From Robinsoniella peoriensis (GTDB lineage Bacteria; Bacillota; Clostridia; Lachnospirales; Lachnospiraceae), in the NCBI RefSeq assembly GCF_042680125.1, contig NZ_JBHTNY010000059.1: DNA of 40,441 bases; one strand, 5' to 3'. Both the position numbers and the translations under genes were made by a program. Shown here in pieces: positions 1 to 8,436 of this stretch (the stretch's first letter is position 1; every line of letters starts with the position of its first letter). The notes beneath the pieces were generated by a model. It had not been told where the DNA came from. It searched no databases and saw only the letters and a list, made by a program, of their open reading frames with translations.

Positions 1-65
1 GGCTCGCTACGCCTTGCCATGCGGGTGTTCCACCCGCTAAACTATCCGCCCTTTCCTGGGCGCAC
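1..65. other. GC-rich hairpin region at window edge
   Basis: This stretch lies downstream of the sugar permease stop. It holds a perfect hairpin at 21-37 (GCGGGTG, loop TTC, CACCCGC) and a second at 47-62 (CGCCC, six-base loop, GGGCG). It is clearly richer in GC than the adjoining coding sequence. Neither hairpin is followed by a U tract on the minus strand, so a classical terminator is not supported. It could be a repeat edge or an intergenic structured element; the window cuts it off. Confidence 0.4.
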
Positions 66-911
66 TTATCCCTTAACCGCTCCGCTTACCAGTCCACTGA
101 CTATATGTTTCTGCAAAGACATAAATAAAATTACAATAGGCAGAATTAATAAAACCCCATAAGCCATAATCATGTTCCACCTGGTTCCGTACAGCGTCAG
201 AAACTGATATATTCCCGCTGTCATAGGCCGCATCGCCTCTTTTGTATTAAAGGTCATAGAATATGCAAGGTCATTCCAAGCCATAATAAATCCAAAAGAA
301 AAAGCAGTCACAATTCCGGGCTTGGATATGGGAATAATAATTCTGATAAATGCACTGAACCGGTTGCATCCGTCAATTCTGGCTGCTTCTTCTAATTCTA
401 TGGGGCAATTCAAAAATATGGGCCGCAGCATTAGAATTACAAAAGGTACCGAGACAGTGGCTGTAGATAAAATCGGTGCCAGATAATTATTTAAAAGTCC
501 CAGTCTGGAATAAATGAGATACAAGGGTGTCAACACTAAGGAAGCCGGAAGCATCTGGGTTACCAGAAATACCAGCATAAAAAACTTGGACCCTTTCACC
601 TTATATCTTGCCAGTCCATATGCCGCCGGTACGGAGAGAGTCAGGCATATCAGCATAGAACCCACTGCCACAATAACGGAATTCAGAAAAGGTCTGAATA
701 CCGAGTTGGCACCGGTAAACTGCTGGATATATGCCGATAACGTAGGCAGATGGGGAATCAGCGTAGGCGGCTTTTTGAAAATCTCCTGATCCATTTTTAA
801 GGAGCTGACAACGACCCAGTAGATCGGAAATAAAAATATAATCACTACAAGAACTGCCAGTCCATTATTAATCCGGTTTCTTTGTTTTTCATTTAAATGT
901 ATTTTTATCAT
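66..911 (-). CDS. Carbohydrate ABC transporter permease, MalG type
   Basis: Inner-membrane permease subunit of a CUT1-type sugar importer, 281 residues, the usual size for the family. A first membrane segment lies near residues 18-38, with further segments from about 76 onward. The EAA loop that docks on the ATPase is visible at 175-181 (EAARIDG), followed by the usual P-I-S-K-P-G pattern. The ATG is preceded by GAGGTG, and the stop of the upstream permease lies only one base before it, so the two are translationally coupled. No ATPase gene is in the window; such importers commonly share one MsmX-type ATPase encoded elsewhere. Substrate is not readable from sequence; the neighbouring GH31 gene suggests an alpha-linked oligosaccharide. 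Confidence 0.93.
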   Translation of the reverse strand: MIKIHLNEKQRNRINNGLAVLVVIIFLFPIYWVVVSSLKMDQEIFKKPPTLIPHLPTLSAYIQQFTGANSVFRPFLNSVIVAVGSMLICLTLSVPAAYGLARYKVKGSKFFMLVFLVTQMLPASLVLTPLYLIYSRLGLLNNYLAPILSTATVSVPFVILMLRPIFLNCPIELEEAARIDGCNRFSAFIRIIIPISKPGIVTAFSFGFIMAWNDLAYSMTFNTKEAMRPMTAGIYQFLTLYGTRWNMIMAYGVLLILPIVILFMSLQKHIVSGLVSGAVKG

Positions 912-912
912 A

Positions 913-1833
913 TTACATCACCTCGTCATCCGAAATAAATTTTAGATAAATCAGGCCTACTATGAACAGACATAGGAACAGTACATTAGCCGCCGCTGAA
1001 CCATTTCCAAAATTGAAATTCTTAAAGGACAATTGATAGGAATAAGTGGATAGCACTTCTGTTGCATCCACCGGCCCGCCGGATGTCATTACATATATCA
1101 AATCAAATACTTTAAAAGTAAGAACAAATCCCAGAATCAAAACAGACAAAATAGTAGGCTTTAACAAAGGAAGCGTAATGTGAAAAAAACGTTGAATTTT
1201 ATTTGCCCCGTCAATGCCGGCACTCTCATATACATCTTCAGAAATATTCCCAAGACCATTAGAAAGAAGAAGCATATTAAATGGTATTCCTACCCAGGAA
1301 TTGGCAATGATAACTCCCAGCATGGCTGTTTTCCGCTCAATCAGCCATCCGATTGGCTCCTTAATAAAATGCAGGCTGAGCAGAATCTCATTGACAATGC
1401 CATTTCCTTCTGCAAACATAAACTTAAAAGTAAGTGCCGTGACCGTAACCGGCAGCATCCAGCTGATCACGATCAGACCCCTGGTATACCGGGAAAAGGT
1501 AAATTTTTTCGAAAAAAACAGAGCCAGTGCAAAACCGATTACAAACTGAAAAACCAGACATCCTCCCGTATATACAAATGTATTTTTTAAGGAAGTCCAA
1601 AATAATTGATCCCCGAAAATTTCCCGGTAATTTTTTAAACCTGCAAATGCTTTGTTATTCTGGGAAATGGTCAAAGCAGTGGCATCCTGAAAACTGATTA
1701 TGATGTTGTAGATAATCGGATAACCGATTAAAGCCAGCATAAAGACAACTGCCGGAAGGATAAAAGAATATCCCATCATCATATCCCTTCTGTATTCTCC
1801 TGTAACCTTTCTTTTTTTCATACAACCACCCAT
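913..1833 (-). CDS. Carbohydrate ABC transporter permease, MalF/UgpA type
   Basis: Partner permease of the sugar importer, 306 residues with about six membrane segments, the first near 22-46. The EAA motif is near 203-226 (ESAGIDGANK, then LPLLKP). The ATG at 1833 has AAAGGA five bases upstream; an alternative ATG four codons later also has a GGTGG behind it, so the start is uncertain by a few residues. It ends one base before the second permease. It is separated from the binding-protein gene by a terminator-like hairpin, a common way to make less permease than binding protein. Confidence 0.93.
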   Translation of the reverse strand: MGGCMKKRKVTGEYRRDMMMGYSFILPAVVFMLALIGYPIIYNIIISFQDATALTISQNNKAFAGLKNYREIFGDQLFWTSLKNTFVYTGGCLVFQFVIGFALALFFSKKFTFSRYTRGLIVISWMLPVTVTALTFKFMFAEGNGIVNEILLSLHFIKEPIGWLIERKTAMLGVIIANSWVGIPFNMLLLSNGLGNISEDVYESAGIDGANKIQRFFHITLPLLKPTILSVLILGFVLTFKVFDLIYVMTSGGPVDATEVLSTYSYQLSFKNFNFGNGSAAANVLFLCLFIVGLIYLKFISDDEVM

Positions 1834-1903
1834 AAAAATCCTTTCTGCTAATGAATTTCATCTGTCCACTTTCTGTTTCATTAATAAATCCTGCAATTTT
1901 GAC

Positions 1904-1942
1904 ATAAAAAGTCCTGCCACCGTCTTCCCTGGCGGCAGGACT
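1904..1942 (-). terminator. Intra-operon terminator or attenuator between binding protein and permeases
   Basis: Read on the minus strand, a 12-bp stem (AGTCCTGCCGCC pairing with GGTGGCAGGACT, one G-U pair; arms at 1931-1942 and 1910-1921) with a nine-base loop is followed by a run of T. It lies in the gap after the binding-protein gene and before the permeases. This is the expected layout for partial termination that favours binding protein over permease. Confidence 0.8.
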
Positions 1943-1967
1943 CCTGTATTTTCATTTAAAACAACAG

Positions 1968-3341
1968 TTATTTAATCGTAGCATTAATTTCATCTACTGT
2001 TTTCTGAGCTTCTTCCAGTGCATCCGGCACTGATTTTTCTCCGGTAAGAGCTTGTTGGATTCCTAACTGAATCGCGGTGGAAAGCTCTGTCCATTTTGGA
2101 TGTGGTCCTCTTGCCTTTGCCACTTTCAGCTGTTCCCCGAACACTGCCATAACCTCGTCATCCGGGAAAGTCTCTTCTCCGGAAACGTCGGACCTAGGAG
2201 AGAATTTTTTGATTTCACCACACAGTTTTTTGGATACGTCTTTACTTTCAAACCATGTTATAAAGTCCCAGCAGGCATCAATATTGGCATCTTTGGAAAC
2301 AGCCAGATTCTCTCCGCCCAAAACAGATGCGAATTCATTATCTTTTGGTATCATCGCTACACCCCAGTTTTTGTCAGGTGCATCATTTTCAATCAGGTTA
2401 TTGGACCAGGGTCCGTTAATCATCATGGATGCCTGTCCTGCTGCAAACTGTTTTTCTATATCCGTCTGCCCCCAGTTAATTATCTCTTTGCTCATATATC
2501 CTTTGTCTATGAGGCCGGCAATAAATTCCAATGCGCTTTGCGCTTCCGGTGTATTTAAATGTTCCGGATCCCCACCAGCCGATAAGAGGAACGGAATAAA
2601 CTGGAATGTTGCTTCTTCCGTTTTAATGGCACTCATCGCCAGTCCATAACGGCCATCCTTTGTGAGCGCCTCCGCTGCTTTCTCCAATTCATCCCATGTT
2701 GTAGGAACTTCTATATTAGCCTCAGCCAGCTCGTCTTTATCGTAATACAGCGCGAGACAGTTGCTGTTAAACGGAATCCCATATATTTTATCCTGATATG
2801 TACAGGAATCCATAGGTCCCTCCAGAAACTGGTTTTCTTCCCATGATTGGAACTTTTCTGTCAGGTCTGCAAAAATTCCCATGGATGCGAAAGAGGAATG
2901 GTCGGTACAGTCAATGATTCCGATATCCGGAAGTTCACCGGATACAGCCCCGATGGTATACTGTTTTAAAAGCTCTTCCCTGGGTACATATTCCGCTTTT
3001 ACATAGACTTTATTCTGGGACTCATTGTACTCACTTATGGTATTTTCCAGAGCTTCTTTTTCCAGTTCCGTTATGTAATGCCAGAGTACCACCTCTTCTC
3101 TGCCCTCTGCTGCTGCCGTACTCTCTCCCTGGGTCGATGCAGATGTGTTTTCCTCATTTGAACCTGCTTCGCTTACGGCTTCTGTACCTGCATCAGATTT
3201 TGTTCCTGCATCTGTTTCCGCCGCTTCGTCTGTTTTCGTCCCGGTTTCTGTGGTTCCACCGGAATCTGATGCAGCGCTGCAGCCAAAAAGTGTCGTTGCT
3301 CCTAATGCCATTGCCAGTATAATTGCTAATCTCTTTTTCAT
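1968..3341 (-). CDS. Extracellular sugar-binding lipoprotein of ABC importer
   Basis: Substrate-binding protein of the importer, 457 residues. The lipobox is at residues 18-21 (L-F-G-C), so Cys21 is the predicted lipid-anchored residue after signal peptidase II cleavage. Residues 22 to about 80 form a low-complexity Ser/Thr/Glu/Ala/Gly linker, longer than usual. The rest is a family 1 solute-binding fold (typical stretches NGPWSNN and VLGGENLAVS, C-terminal AIQLGIQQAL). The ATG has AGGAGG about eight bases upstream. The neighbouring YesM/YesN-type pair (6-8.4 kb) is a plausible regulator, as seen at many such loci. Substrate unknown. Confidence 0.93.
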   Translation of the reverse strand: MKKRLAIILAMALGATTLFGCSAASDSGGTTETGTKTDEAAETDAGTKSDAGTEAVSEAGSNEENTSASTQGESTAAAEGREEVVLWHYITELEKEALENTISEYNESQNKVYVKAEYVPREELLKQYTIGAVSGELPDIGIIDCTDHSSFASMGIFADLTEKFQSWEENQFLEGPMDSCTYQDKIYGIPFNSNCLALYYDKDELAEANIEVPTTWDELEKAAEALTKDGRYGLAMSAIKTEEATFQFIPFLLSAGGDPEHLNTPEAQSALEFIAGLIDKGYMSKEIINWGQTDIEKQFAAGQASMMINGPWSNNLIENDAPDKNWGVAMIPKDNEFASVLGGENLAVSKDANIDACWDFITWFESKDVSKKLCGEIKKFSPRSDVSGEETFPDDEVMAVFGEQLKVAKARGPHPKWTELSTAIQLGIQQALTGEKSVPDALEEAQKTVDEINATIK

Positions 3342-3672
3342 TTATCCTACCTCCTGCTTTTTATAACTCTATTATAAGAAACCCTGAGGAAAATTAAAAT
3401 TCCAATATTATAAGAAAAGTGTAAATGATTATAAATAACAGTCATATCCTAAACTTTGTGGATGACGTATAAATAAGAAGATTTGAGGGAAATTTAGTAT
3501 AGAAAAAAGGCAATTGCGCATAAGCACCAATCACCTTTTCTCTTGCTTTTATTGTATCATACATAATCAGCAACAACAAGACTGTTTTTCAAGTTTTAGT
3601 TGTGCTAGACTTGATGGACAACGGCTATGGGACTAAGTTCCGGCCAATTCTGGATGAGAGGTGTTTTTCATA
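3342..3672. promoter_or_regulatory. 331-bp divergent intergenic region with repeated TATAAT-like boxes
   Basis: This region separates the binding-protein gene (minus) from the helicase gene (plus). On the minus strand a TATAAT box lies at 3371-3376, suitable for the binding-protein gene, and a second copy in the same context at 3407-3412 (TATTATAAGAAA occurs twice, 36 bp apart). Neither has a good -35 element, which would fit activator-dependent control. I see no convincing promoter for the helicase. A hairpin at 3508-3536 is listed separately. Confidence 0.4.
3503..3540 (-). terminator. Hairpin with T tract upstream of helicase gene
   Basis: The arms AGGTGATTG and CAATTGCCT (minus strand; 3528-3536 and 3508-3516) pair along nine positions including two G-U pairs, and a run of six T follows on the minus strand. 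On the plus strand the stem is weaker and is followed by TTTTCTC. No annotated gene ends here, so it may close an unrecognised short transcript or insulate the two divergent promoters. Confidence 0.4.
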
Positions 3673-5835
3673 ATGGTAAATAATCAATCTGAATTAGAAT
3701 TTGAAAACAAAAGGCTGGAACAAACGATATCTTTAGCAGAGGAACAACTGGAAAAGGCAAGACAGAACAACGAAGAGAATAAGTCAGCCATTATTTCAGC
3801 AAAAAAAGAGATGCGCGAAAATACGTCACACTCTATATCAGGGCTCTGGTCATCGGAAGGTTTTGAAGCTCTCGCTGAGTTAAGCCAATATGTGAATCCG
3901 GTTCTGGATAAAATTGCAGACTATGAAGAGGTGGAGAACAAAATATTTCTGTTGGAAAATTTGATCAAATCCCCATATTTTGCCCGAATTGATTTTAAGT
4001 TCGATGATGAAGATACTTTTGAAAAAATATATATCGGACGTTCTTCTTTGAAAAACCTCACTACACACGAATTGTACATCTACGACTGGAGATCGCCAAT
4101 TGCAAGTGTCTTTTACCGTTTTTTGACAGGGCCGGTATTTTATGATGCCCCCAGCGGGAGAATTAACGGAGAGGTTAACTTAAAGCGCCAGTTTGAAATA
4201 AGCTGCGGCAAACTGGAATACTTTTTTGATGCTGATGTACAGATTGTAGACGAGTTTTTAAGACAGCTATTGTCTAAGAATACTTCTTCAAAAATGAAAA
4301 CCATAATTGAAACCATACAGAAAGAACAGGATATTGTGATAAGAGACATGGAAAATGACCTGATGATGGTGCAGGGCGTGGCCGGGAGCGGAAAAACTTC
4401 CATTGCCCTCCATAGGGCTGCATACCTGATGTATCAGGACCTGCAGGTGAAACTTTCTGCGAATAATATTATTATTATCTCTCCAAACTCACTATTTGAA
4501 CAGTATATCTCTGACGTATTGCCGGAACTCGGCGAAAGTAATGTTGTTTCCATGGTGTTCGAAGAAATTATTACAAAACTATTCCCGAATGTACATTTAC
4601 AGTCAAGAAACCAGTTTTTAGAAAACTTGATCACCAGTCCCGAATACCGCAAGGTTATAAAAAGCAGTATCGAATTCAAAACCTCCCGGAGATTTCTGGA
4701 AATGATTGACCGGTTTATTTCGGATTTGCCCCAGAGATGGATCGCCTTTGAAGATGTCTATTATGATAACAAGTGTATTGTAAGCAAAGATATAATGAGA
4801 TATAAAATATCCGGAAGAGCAGAAACTCCTTTGGGAATGAAATTAAAACAATTAGAGACTTTTATTCTGGAATCTGTAAATGCAGCACAGAAAAAACGTT
4901 TGTCAAAAGCTCAGGAATCTTTGATAAAAGAAGAAATAAAAAAATTCACAGAACTCAATATTTCAGACCTGTACAGACAGTTATTCCTTGATAAAGAATA
5001 TTTTTATAGCTTAGCAGATGACTTAGAGCATAATGAATACATGGAAGAAATTTTAGAATTCACACAGGAAAACTTAGACTCTAACCTTTTGCATTATGAT
5101 GATGCAGCTGTTCTGGCTTATTTGCATCTGAAGATATATGGAACAAACGACTATAAAAGCATCAAACAGGTGGTAATTGATGAAGCCCAGGATTATTATC
5201 CTCTGCAATTTGAAATTTTCAATTTATTATTTCCGAATTCCAAATTTACCATTTTAGGAGATATGAACCAGACCCTGGGGAAACAGGAAAATCTATCGCT
5301 TTACGATCAGATCAGCAGTATTCTGAATAAGAAAAAATCATCTCTGGTTACCATGGATAAAAGTTTCCGCTGCACCAATGAGATCCTGAATTATAGTTTG
5401 AAATTTATTGAACATAACCCAGGTATCAAGAGCTTTAACCGCCAGGGCGATGCACCGGAAATTCATGCTGCTTCTGACCCGTCAGCTCTTAGCGGTATGA
5501 TCCTTAAAGAAGTAAACACCTGTATGGAAAAGGGATATCGCTCCATCGGACTTATCTGTAAAAGTGAAAGAAATGCCCTTAGGCTGTTTGATTCCTTAAA
5601 GGACAAGATTGATCTTCAGTTAATAAAAAACGAAAGTGTGGCTGACCTTCACGGCGTGTTTATCATTCCTGTCTATATGTCAAAAGGACTTGAGTTTGAT
5701 GCTGTTTTAATATGTGACACCGATGCCCTGAATTATAACAATAAAGATGACAAAAACCTATTATATATTGCATGTACGAGGGCACTTCACCGGCTTAATC
5801 TGTTCTGCCCGGGAGATATGAGTCCGCTGTTGTAG
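3673..5835 (+). CDS. helD: HelD-like UvrD-family helicase (RNA polymerase recycling)
   Basis: Superfamily 1 ATPase of the HelD family, about 720 residues, which in Gram-positive bacteria binds RNA polymerase and releases it from stalled complexes. It starts with a predicted coiled coil (residues 1-65), then a linker region, Walker A near 235-243 (VAGSGKTS), Walker B as VIDEAQDY, a helicase motif III-like region (ILGDMNQT), a SFRCTNEI motif IV region and C-terminal MSKGLEFDAV and YIACTRALHRL motifs. The GTG at 3661 is in frame, but the ATG at 3673 has GAGAGGTG at proper spacing and is preferred. It lies between sugar genes and is probably unrelated to them. Other SF1 helicases lack this N-terminal coiled coil. 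Confidence 0.88.
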   Translation: MVNNQSELEFENKRLEQTISLAEEQLEKARQNNEENKSAIISAKKEMRENTSHSISGLWSSEGFEALAELSQYVNPVLDKIADYEEVENKIFLLENLIKSPYFARIDFKFDDEDTFEKIYIGRSSLKNLTTHELYIYDWRSPIASVFYRFLTGPVFYDAPSGRINGEVNLKRQFEISCGKLEYFFDADVQIVDEFLRQLLSKNTSSKMKTIIETIQKEQDIVIRDMENDLMMVQGVAGSGKTSIALHRAAYLMYQDLQVKLSANNIIIISPNSLFEQYISDVLPELGESNVVSMVFEEIITKLFPNVHLQSRNQFLENLITSPEYRKVIKSSIEFKTSRRFLEMIDRFISDLPQRWIAFEDVYYDNKCIVSKDIMRYKISGRAETPLGMKLKQLETFILESVNAAQKKRLSKAQESLIKEEIKKFTELNISDLYRQLFLDKEYFYSLADDLEHNEYMEEILEFTQENLDSNLLHYDDAAVLAYLHLKIYGTNDYKSIKQVVIDEAQDYYPLQFEIFNLLFPNSKFTILGDMNQTLGKQENLSLYDQISSILNKKKSSLVTMDKSFRCTNEILNYSLKFIEHNPGIKSFNRQGDAPEIHAASDPSALSGMILKEVNTCMEKGYRSIGLICKSERNALRLFDSLKDKIDLQLIKNESVADLHGVFIIPVYMSKGLEFDAVLICDTDALNYNNKDDKNLLYIACTRALHRLNLFCPGDMSPLL

Positions 5836-5838
5836 GTA

Positions 5839-5864
5839 GGGTTTTGCTCAGCTAAACCCACGCT
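5839..5864. terminator. Small palindrome between convergent genes
   Basis: The arms GGGTTT and AAACCC are separated by nine bases and overlap the stop codon of the response-regulator gene. No U tract follows on either strand, so termination is uncertain. The sequence CTCAGCTAAAC inside it is the same as the tip of the nested palindromic repeat found elsewhere in the window. Confidence 0.3.
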
Positions 5865-6576
5865 TTAAACTTGAAACATACTGTTTCGCCGATACCCCTG
5901 CATATTCTTTAAACACCTTGGAAAAATATTTCTGGTCCGGGTAGCCGGTCTGGCATGCGATCTCATAGATCTTCATATCTGTTTCTTCCAATAACTGTTT
6001 TGCTTTCTGCATTCTTACTTCTTTCAGGTAATTGGAAAAGGTCTTGCCAGTCTCTTTGGCAAATAATGTGCTCAGATACTCCGGTGCCATTTTATACTTG
6101 CAGGCAAACAAATCCAGACCCAGATGTTTACCGTATTCTTTATGTATGGTTTCCACCATTGCGCAGATACAGGCGGAGTAGTGCTTCTCCTCTTTGGGCT
6201 GCTCCTCCCTGCCTCTGTTTTCAATATTCGCCAGCGTTTCCCGCAGATTATTCACTGTAATCGGCTTTAGAAGATAATCACGGATGCCAAGTCTTACTCC
6301 CTCCTGGGCATAACCAAATTCAGCATAACCGCTCAGTATGATAAAGACCGGATTCAGGCTCATGTTTTTCAGCTGCCTGATCATACTCAGTCCGTCTACT
6401 TTTGGCATCTGTATGTCTGTAATTACTACATCCGGCTCAAAATCTCTGACAGCCTTCATTCCTTCATAACCATTATCCGCTTCTGCGACTACGCAGTATT
6501 CCGGATTTATTTTCTCAATACACTTAACCAGACTATGCCGCACCCGCAGTTCGTCTTCTACTACTACAATACGCAT
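5848..6576 (-). CDS. Response regulator with AraC-type output domain (YesN family)
   Basis: Two-component response regulator, 242 residues. The receiver domain spans 1-120 with the acidic pair at residues 8-9, the phospho-acceptor Asp54 (ITDIQMPK) and Lys104 (LLKPI). A short linker leads to a C-terminal AraC/XylS double helix-turn-helix (about 140-238, with GYPDQKYFSKVFKEYAG). A GTG three codons upstream is possible, but the ATG at 6576 is eight bases from AAGGGG. It follows the kinase gene by 12 bases. YesN-type regulators usually activate neighbouring sugar transporter and glycosidase genes, here probably the ABC importer and perhaps the GH31 gene. Confidence 0.93.
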   Translation of the reverse strand: MRIVVVEDELRVRHSLVKCIEKINPEYCVVAEADNGYEGMKAVRDFEPDVVITDIQMPKVDGLSMIRQLKNMSLNPVFIILSGYAEFGYAQEGVRLGIRDYLLKPITVNNLRETLANIENRGREEQPKEEKHYSACICAMVETIHKEYGKHLGLDLFACKYKMAPEYLSTLFAKETGKTFSNYLKEVRMQKAKQLLEETDMKIYEIACQTGYPDQKYFSKVFKEYAGVSAKQYVSSLKRGFS

Positions 6577-6588
6577 ATAGTTCACCCC

Positions 6589-8367
6589 TTATGGAATCAT
6601 TAAAACGACTTTTGTTCCCCTTCCCGGTTCACTCTCAATTTGAATCTGTGCTTCACCTTTGTAATACAGATTCGTACGGTTTACAATGTTGCTGATACCG
6701 ATACTCTCGCTGTTAAGAGGCGTTTTATTGGAAATATCATTGTGAATCCGCTTTAGGATATCGGGTTTAATACCACATCCGTTATCCTCAATGAATATCA
6801 TTAATTTCCCATCTTCTAAAACCTCCGCCTTAACAGAGATAACTCCTCCCTGCTTTTTATCCTGGAAACCATGAAGAATAATATTTTCAATAATCGGCTG
6901 CAGCAGCATTTTATAAATTGGATAATTCAGTGACTCCTCCTGAATGTCATATTGGCACACAAAGGAATCGTTAAATCTTTTCTGCTGCAAAAAGGTGTAT
7001 TTTTTCATCCATTCCAGCTCCACTTCCAGCGGTACCTGCATATCTATATTCGTAACACTGTACCGCAGCAGGCTCCCCAGTGAACTCAGCATCTGACTGA
7101 TCTCTTCCTGATCATTCTCTATGGCAATCCAATTGATGGAATCCAGGGTATTATATAAAAAATGAGGATTAATCTGAGCTTCTAATGCCTTGAGTTCTGC
7201 CTTTCTCTGCCGGTTGGACATGGTCATAATTTCATAGTTCTTATCTTTTAGCTCCTGTATCAGCTTCTCATTTTTACCCCGCATCTTATCAAACTGATAG
7301 ATGATCGATACCAATTCATCCTTTTCCTCCAGACGGGGCAGAACTTTTGTCTCTCCGGGCTGGTACTCTTCAATATACCGTGCCGTTTTTATAATAGAGC
7401 GGGATAAGCGGTTCGTAATTGTAACCGTCAGGAGTGTAAAGGACCCCATGATAACAGCTACGATTAAAAAGCTGATCTGCCTAAAAAATGTCACATCCTG
7501 AAACAGCAGTGTTTTGTCAATAACCTGTACCAGCTGCCAGCCTGTTCCTTCAATTTCATTAAAGAATATCCTGTGATTACTGCCATTTCCGACGGCATTG
7601 GCTGCTGTTTCAAAATCACTGCCTATCAGTTCCCTGTTTTCTGCAGCAATTACCTTACTGCGGTTATCAATCACATACGTAGTGATGCCCAGTTCCTCCA
7701 TATATTTCTTCATTTGATTATTGCTGATTTTCGTATAATGAAACATATCCTCGTCCACGCCCACTACAATGATCCCGAACTTTTCTTTCGTAACCGCATC
7801 CTTTAGGGGATACGACAAAAAGAAAGAGTAGATTTTTTCTTCCCGGTTCTCCGTAAGGCAAAGGGTGGGAAGATATACCACTTCGTCCTGATCCCATACA
7901 TTCAGGTAAAAATAATCCCGGTAGATCCGGTTATTCCATATTGTCTCCAGACGTCCCAGCCGCTTATCGTATAAAATATATTCGTCGCTGTCACTTAAAT
8001 AAGTAATACTGTTTACATTGTCATAAATAGATGTGAAACTCTGAATTTTTTCCAGGATCTTTGATTTGTACGTATATTCCCCCTCCCTGCCGGCCTGATC
8101 CATTTTTCGGACCAATTTTAGAAGCTCCCTGTCCGTTACGATATTATAGAGAATATTCCGGTTGGACTTCAGCCGTTCTTCAATTACCTGCAGATCCCTC
8201 TGTGCGTTGTTATCCACAATTGCCTCTATTTTGGAATTGATGCTGCGGCTGTATACCAGATAACTGCCAATTCCGATGAGGATACACGGAATGATCCCCA
8301 GCAATATGTATCCCAGCACAATCTTATTCTTCAGCTGCATTACTTTTTTATCTTTTTTCTCTGTCAT
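6589..8367 (-). CDS. Sensor histidine kinase, YesM family
   Basis: Membrane histidine kinase of the LytS/YesM class, 592 residues. A membrane segment at about 15-38 is followed by an extracellular sensor region (about 40-295, Cache-like by size), a second membrane segment near 297-317 and a HAMP-like linker. The His_kinase box has the candidate phospho-acceptor His402 (INPHFLYNTLDS). The ATPase domain shows N and G boxes (IIENIILHGF, EDNGCGI, GIGISN-like region). Translation may start at 8367 or at a second Met nine codons in. Co-transcribed with the response regulator, it probably senses an extracellular sugar, possibly with the binding lipoprotein. Confidence 0.93.
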   Translation of the reverse strand: MTEKKDKKVMQLKNKIVLGYILLGIIPCILIGIGSYLVYSRSINSKIEAIVDNNAQRDLQVIEERLKSNRNILYNIVTDRELLKLVRKMDQAGREGEYTYKSKILEKIQSFTSIYDNVNSITYLSDSDEYILYDKRLGRLETIWNNRIYRDYFYLNVWDQDEVVYLPTLCLTENREEKIYSFFLSYPLKDAVTKEKFGIIVVGVDEDMFHYTKISNNQMKKYMEELGITTYVIDNRSKVIAAENRELIGSDFETAANAVGNGSNHRIFFNEIEGTGWQLVQVIDKTLLFQDVTFFRQISFLIVAVIMGSFTLLTVTITNRLSRSIIKTARYIEEYQPGETKVLPRLEEKDELVSIIYQFDKMRGKNEKLIQELKDKNYEIMTMSNRQRKAELKALEAQINPHFLYNTLDSINWIAIENDQEEISQMLSSLGSLLRYSVTNIDMQVPLEVELEWMKKYTFLQQKRFNDSFVCQYDIQEESLNYPIYKMLLQPIIENIILHGFQDKKQGGVISVKAEVLEDGKLMIFIEDNGCGIKPDILKRIHNDISNKTPLNSESIGISNIVNRTNLYYKGEAQIQIESEPGRGTKVVLMIP

Positions 8368-8386
8368 TTTCTTCTCTTACCTTATC

Positions 8387-8415
8387 TTGACTTTTCTCCT
8401 AAAAACGATTACATT
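8387..8415 (+). promoter_or_regulatory. Sigma-A-type promoter of AraC gene
   Basis: TTGACT and TACATT are separated by exactly 17 bases and end 21 bases before the ATG of the following AraC gene. The promoter sits in the short gap between that gene and the divergent kinase gene. Confidence 0.7.
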
Positions 8416-8436
8416 AAAATTCAGGAGGAACGACTT

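Noticed and set aside
2077..2649. 190-codon plus-strand frame over the binding lipoprotein gene
   Set aside because: Antisense shadow of a clear solute-binding protein; low-complexity translation without family resemblance.
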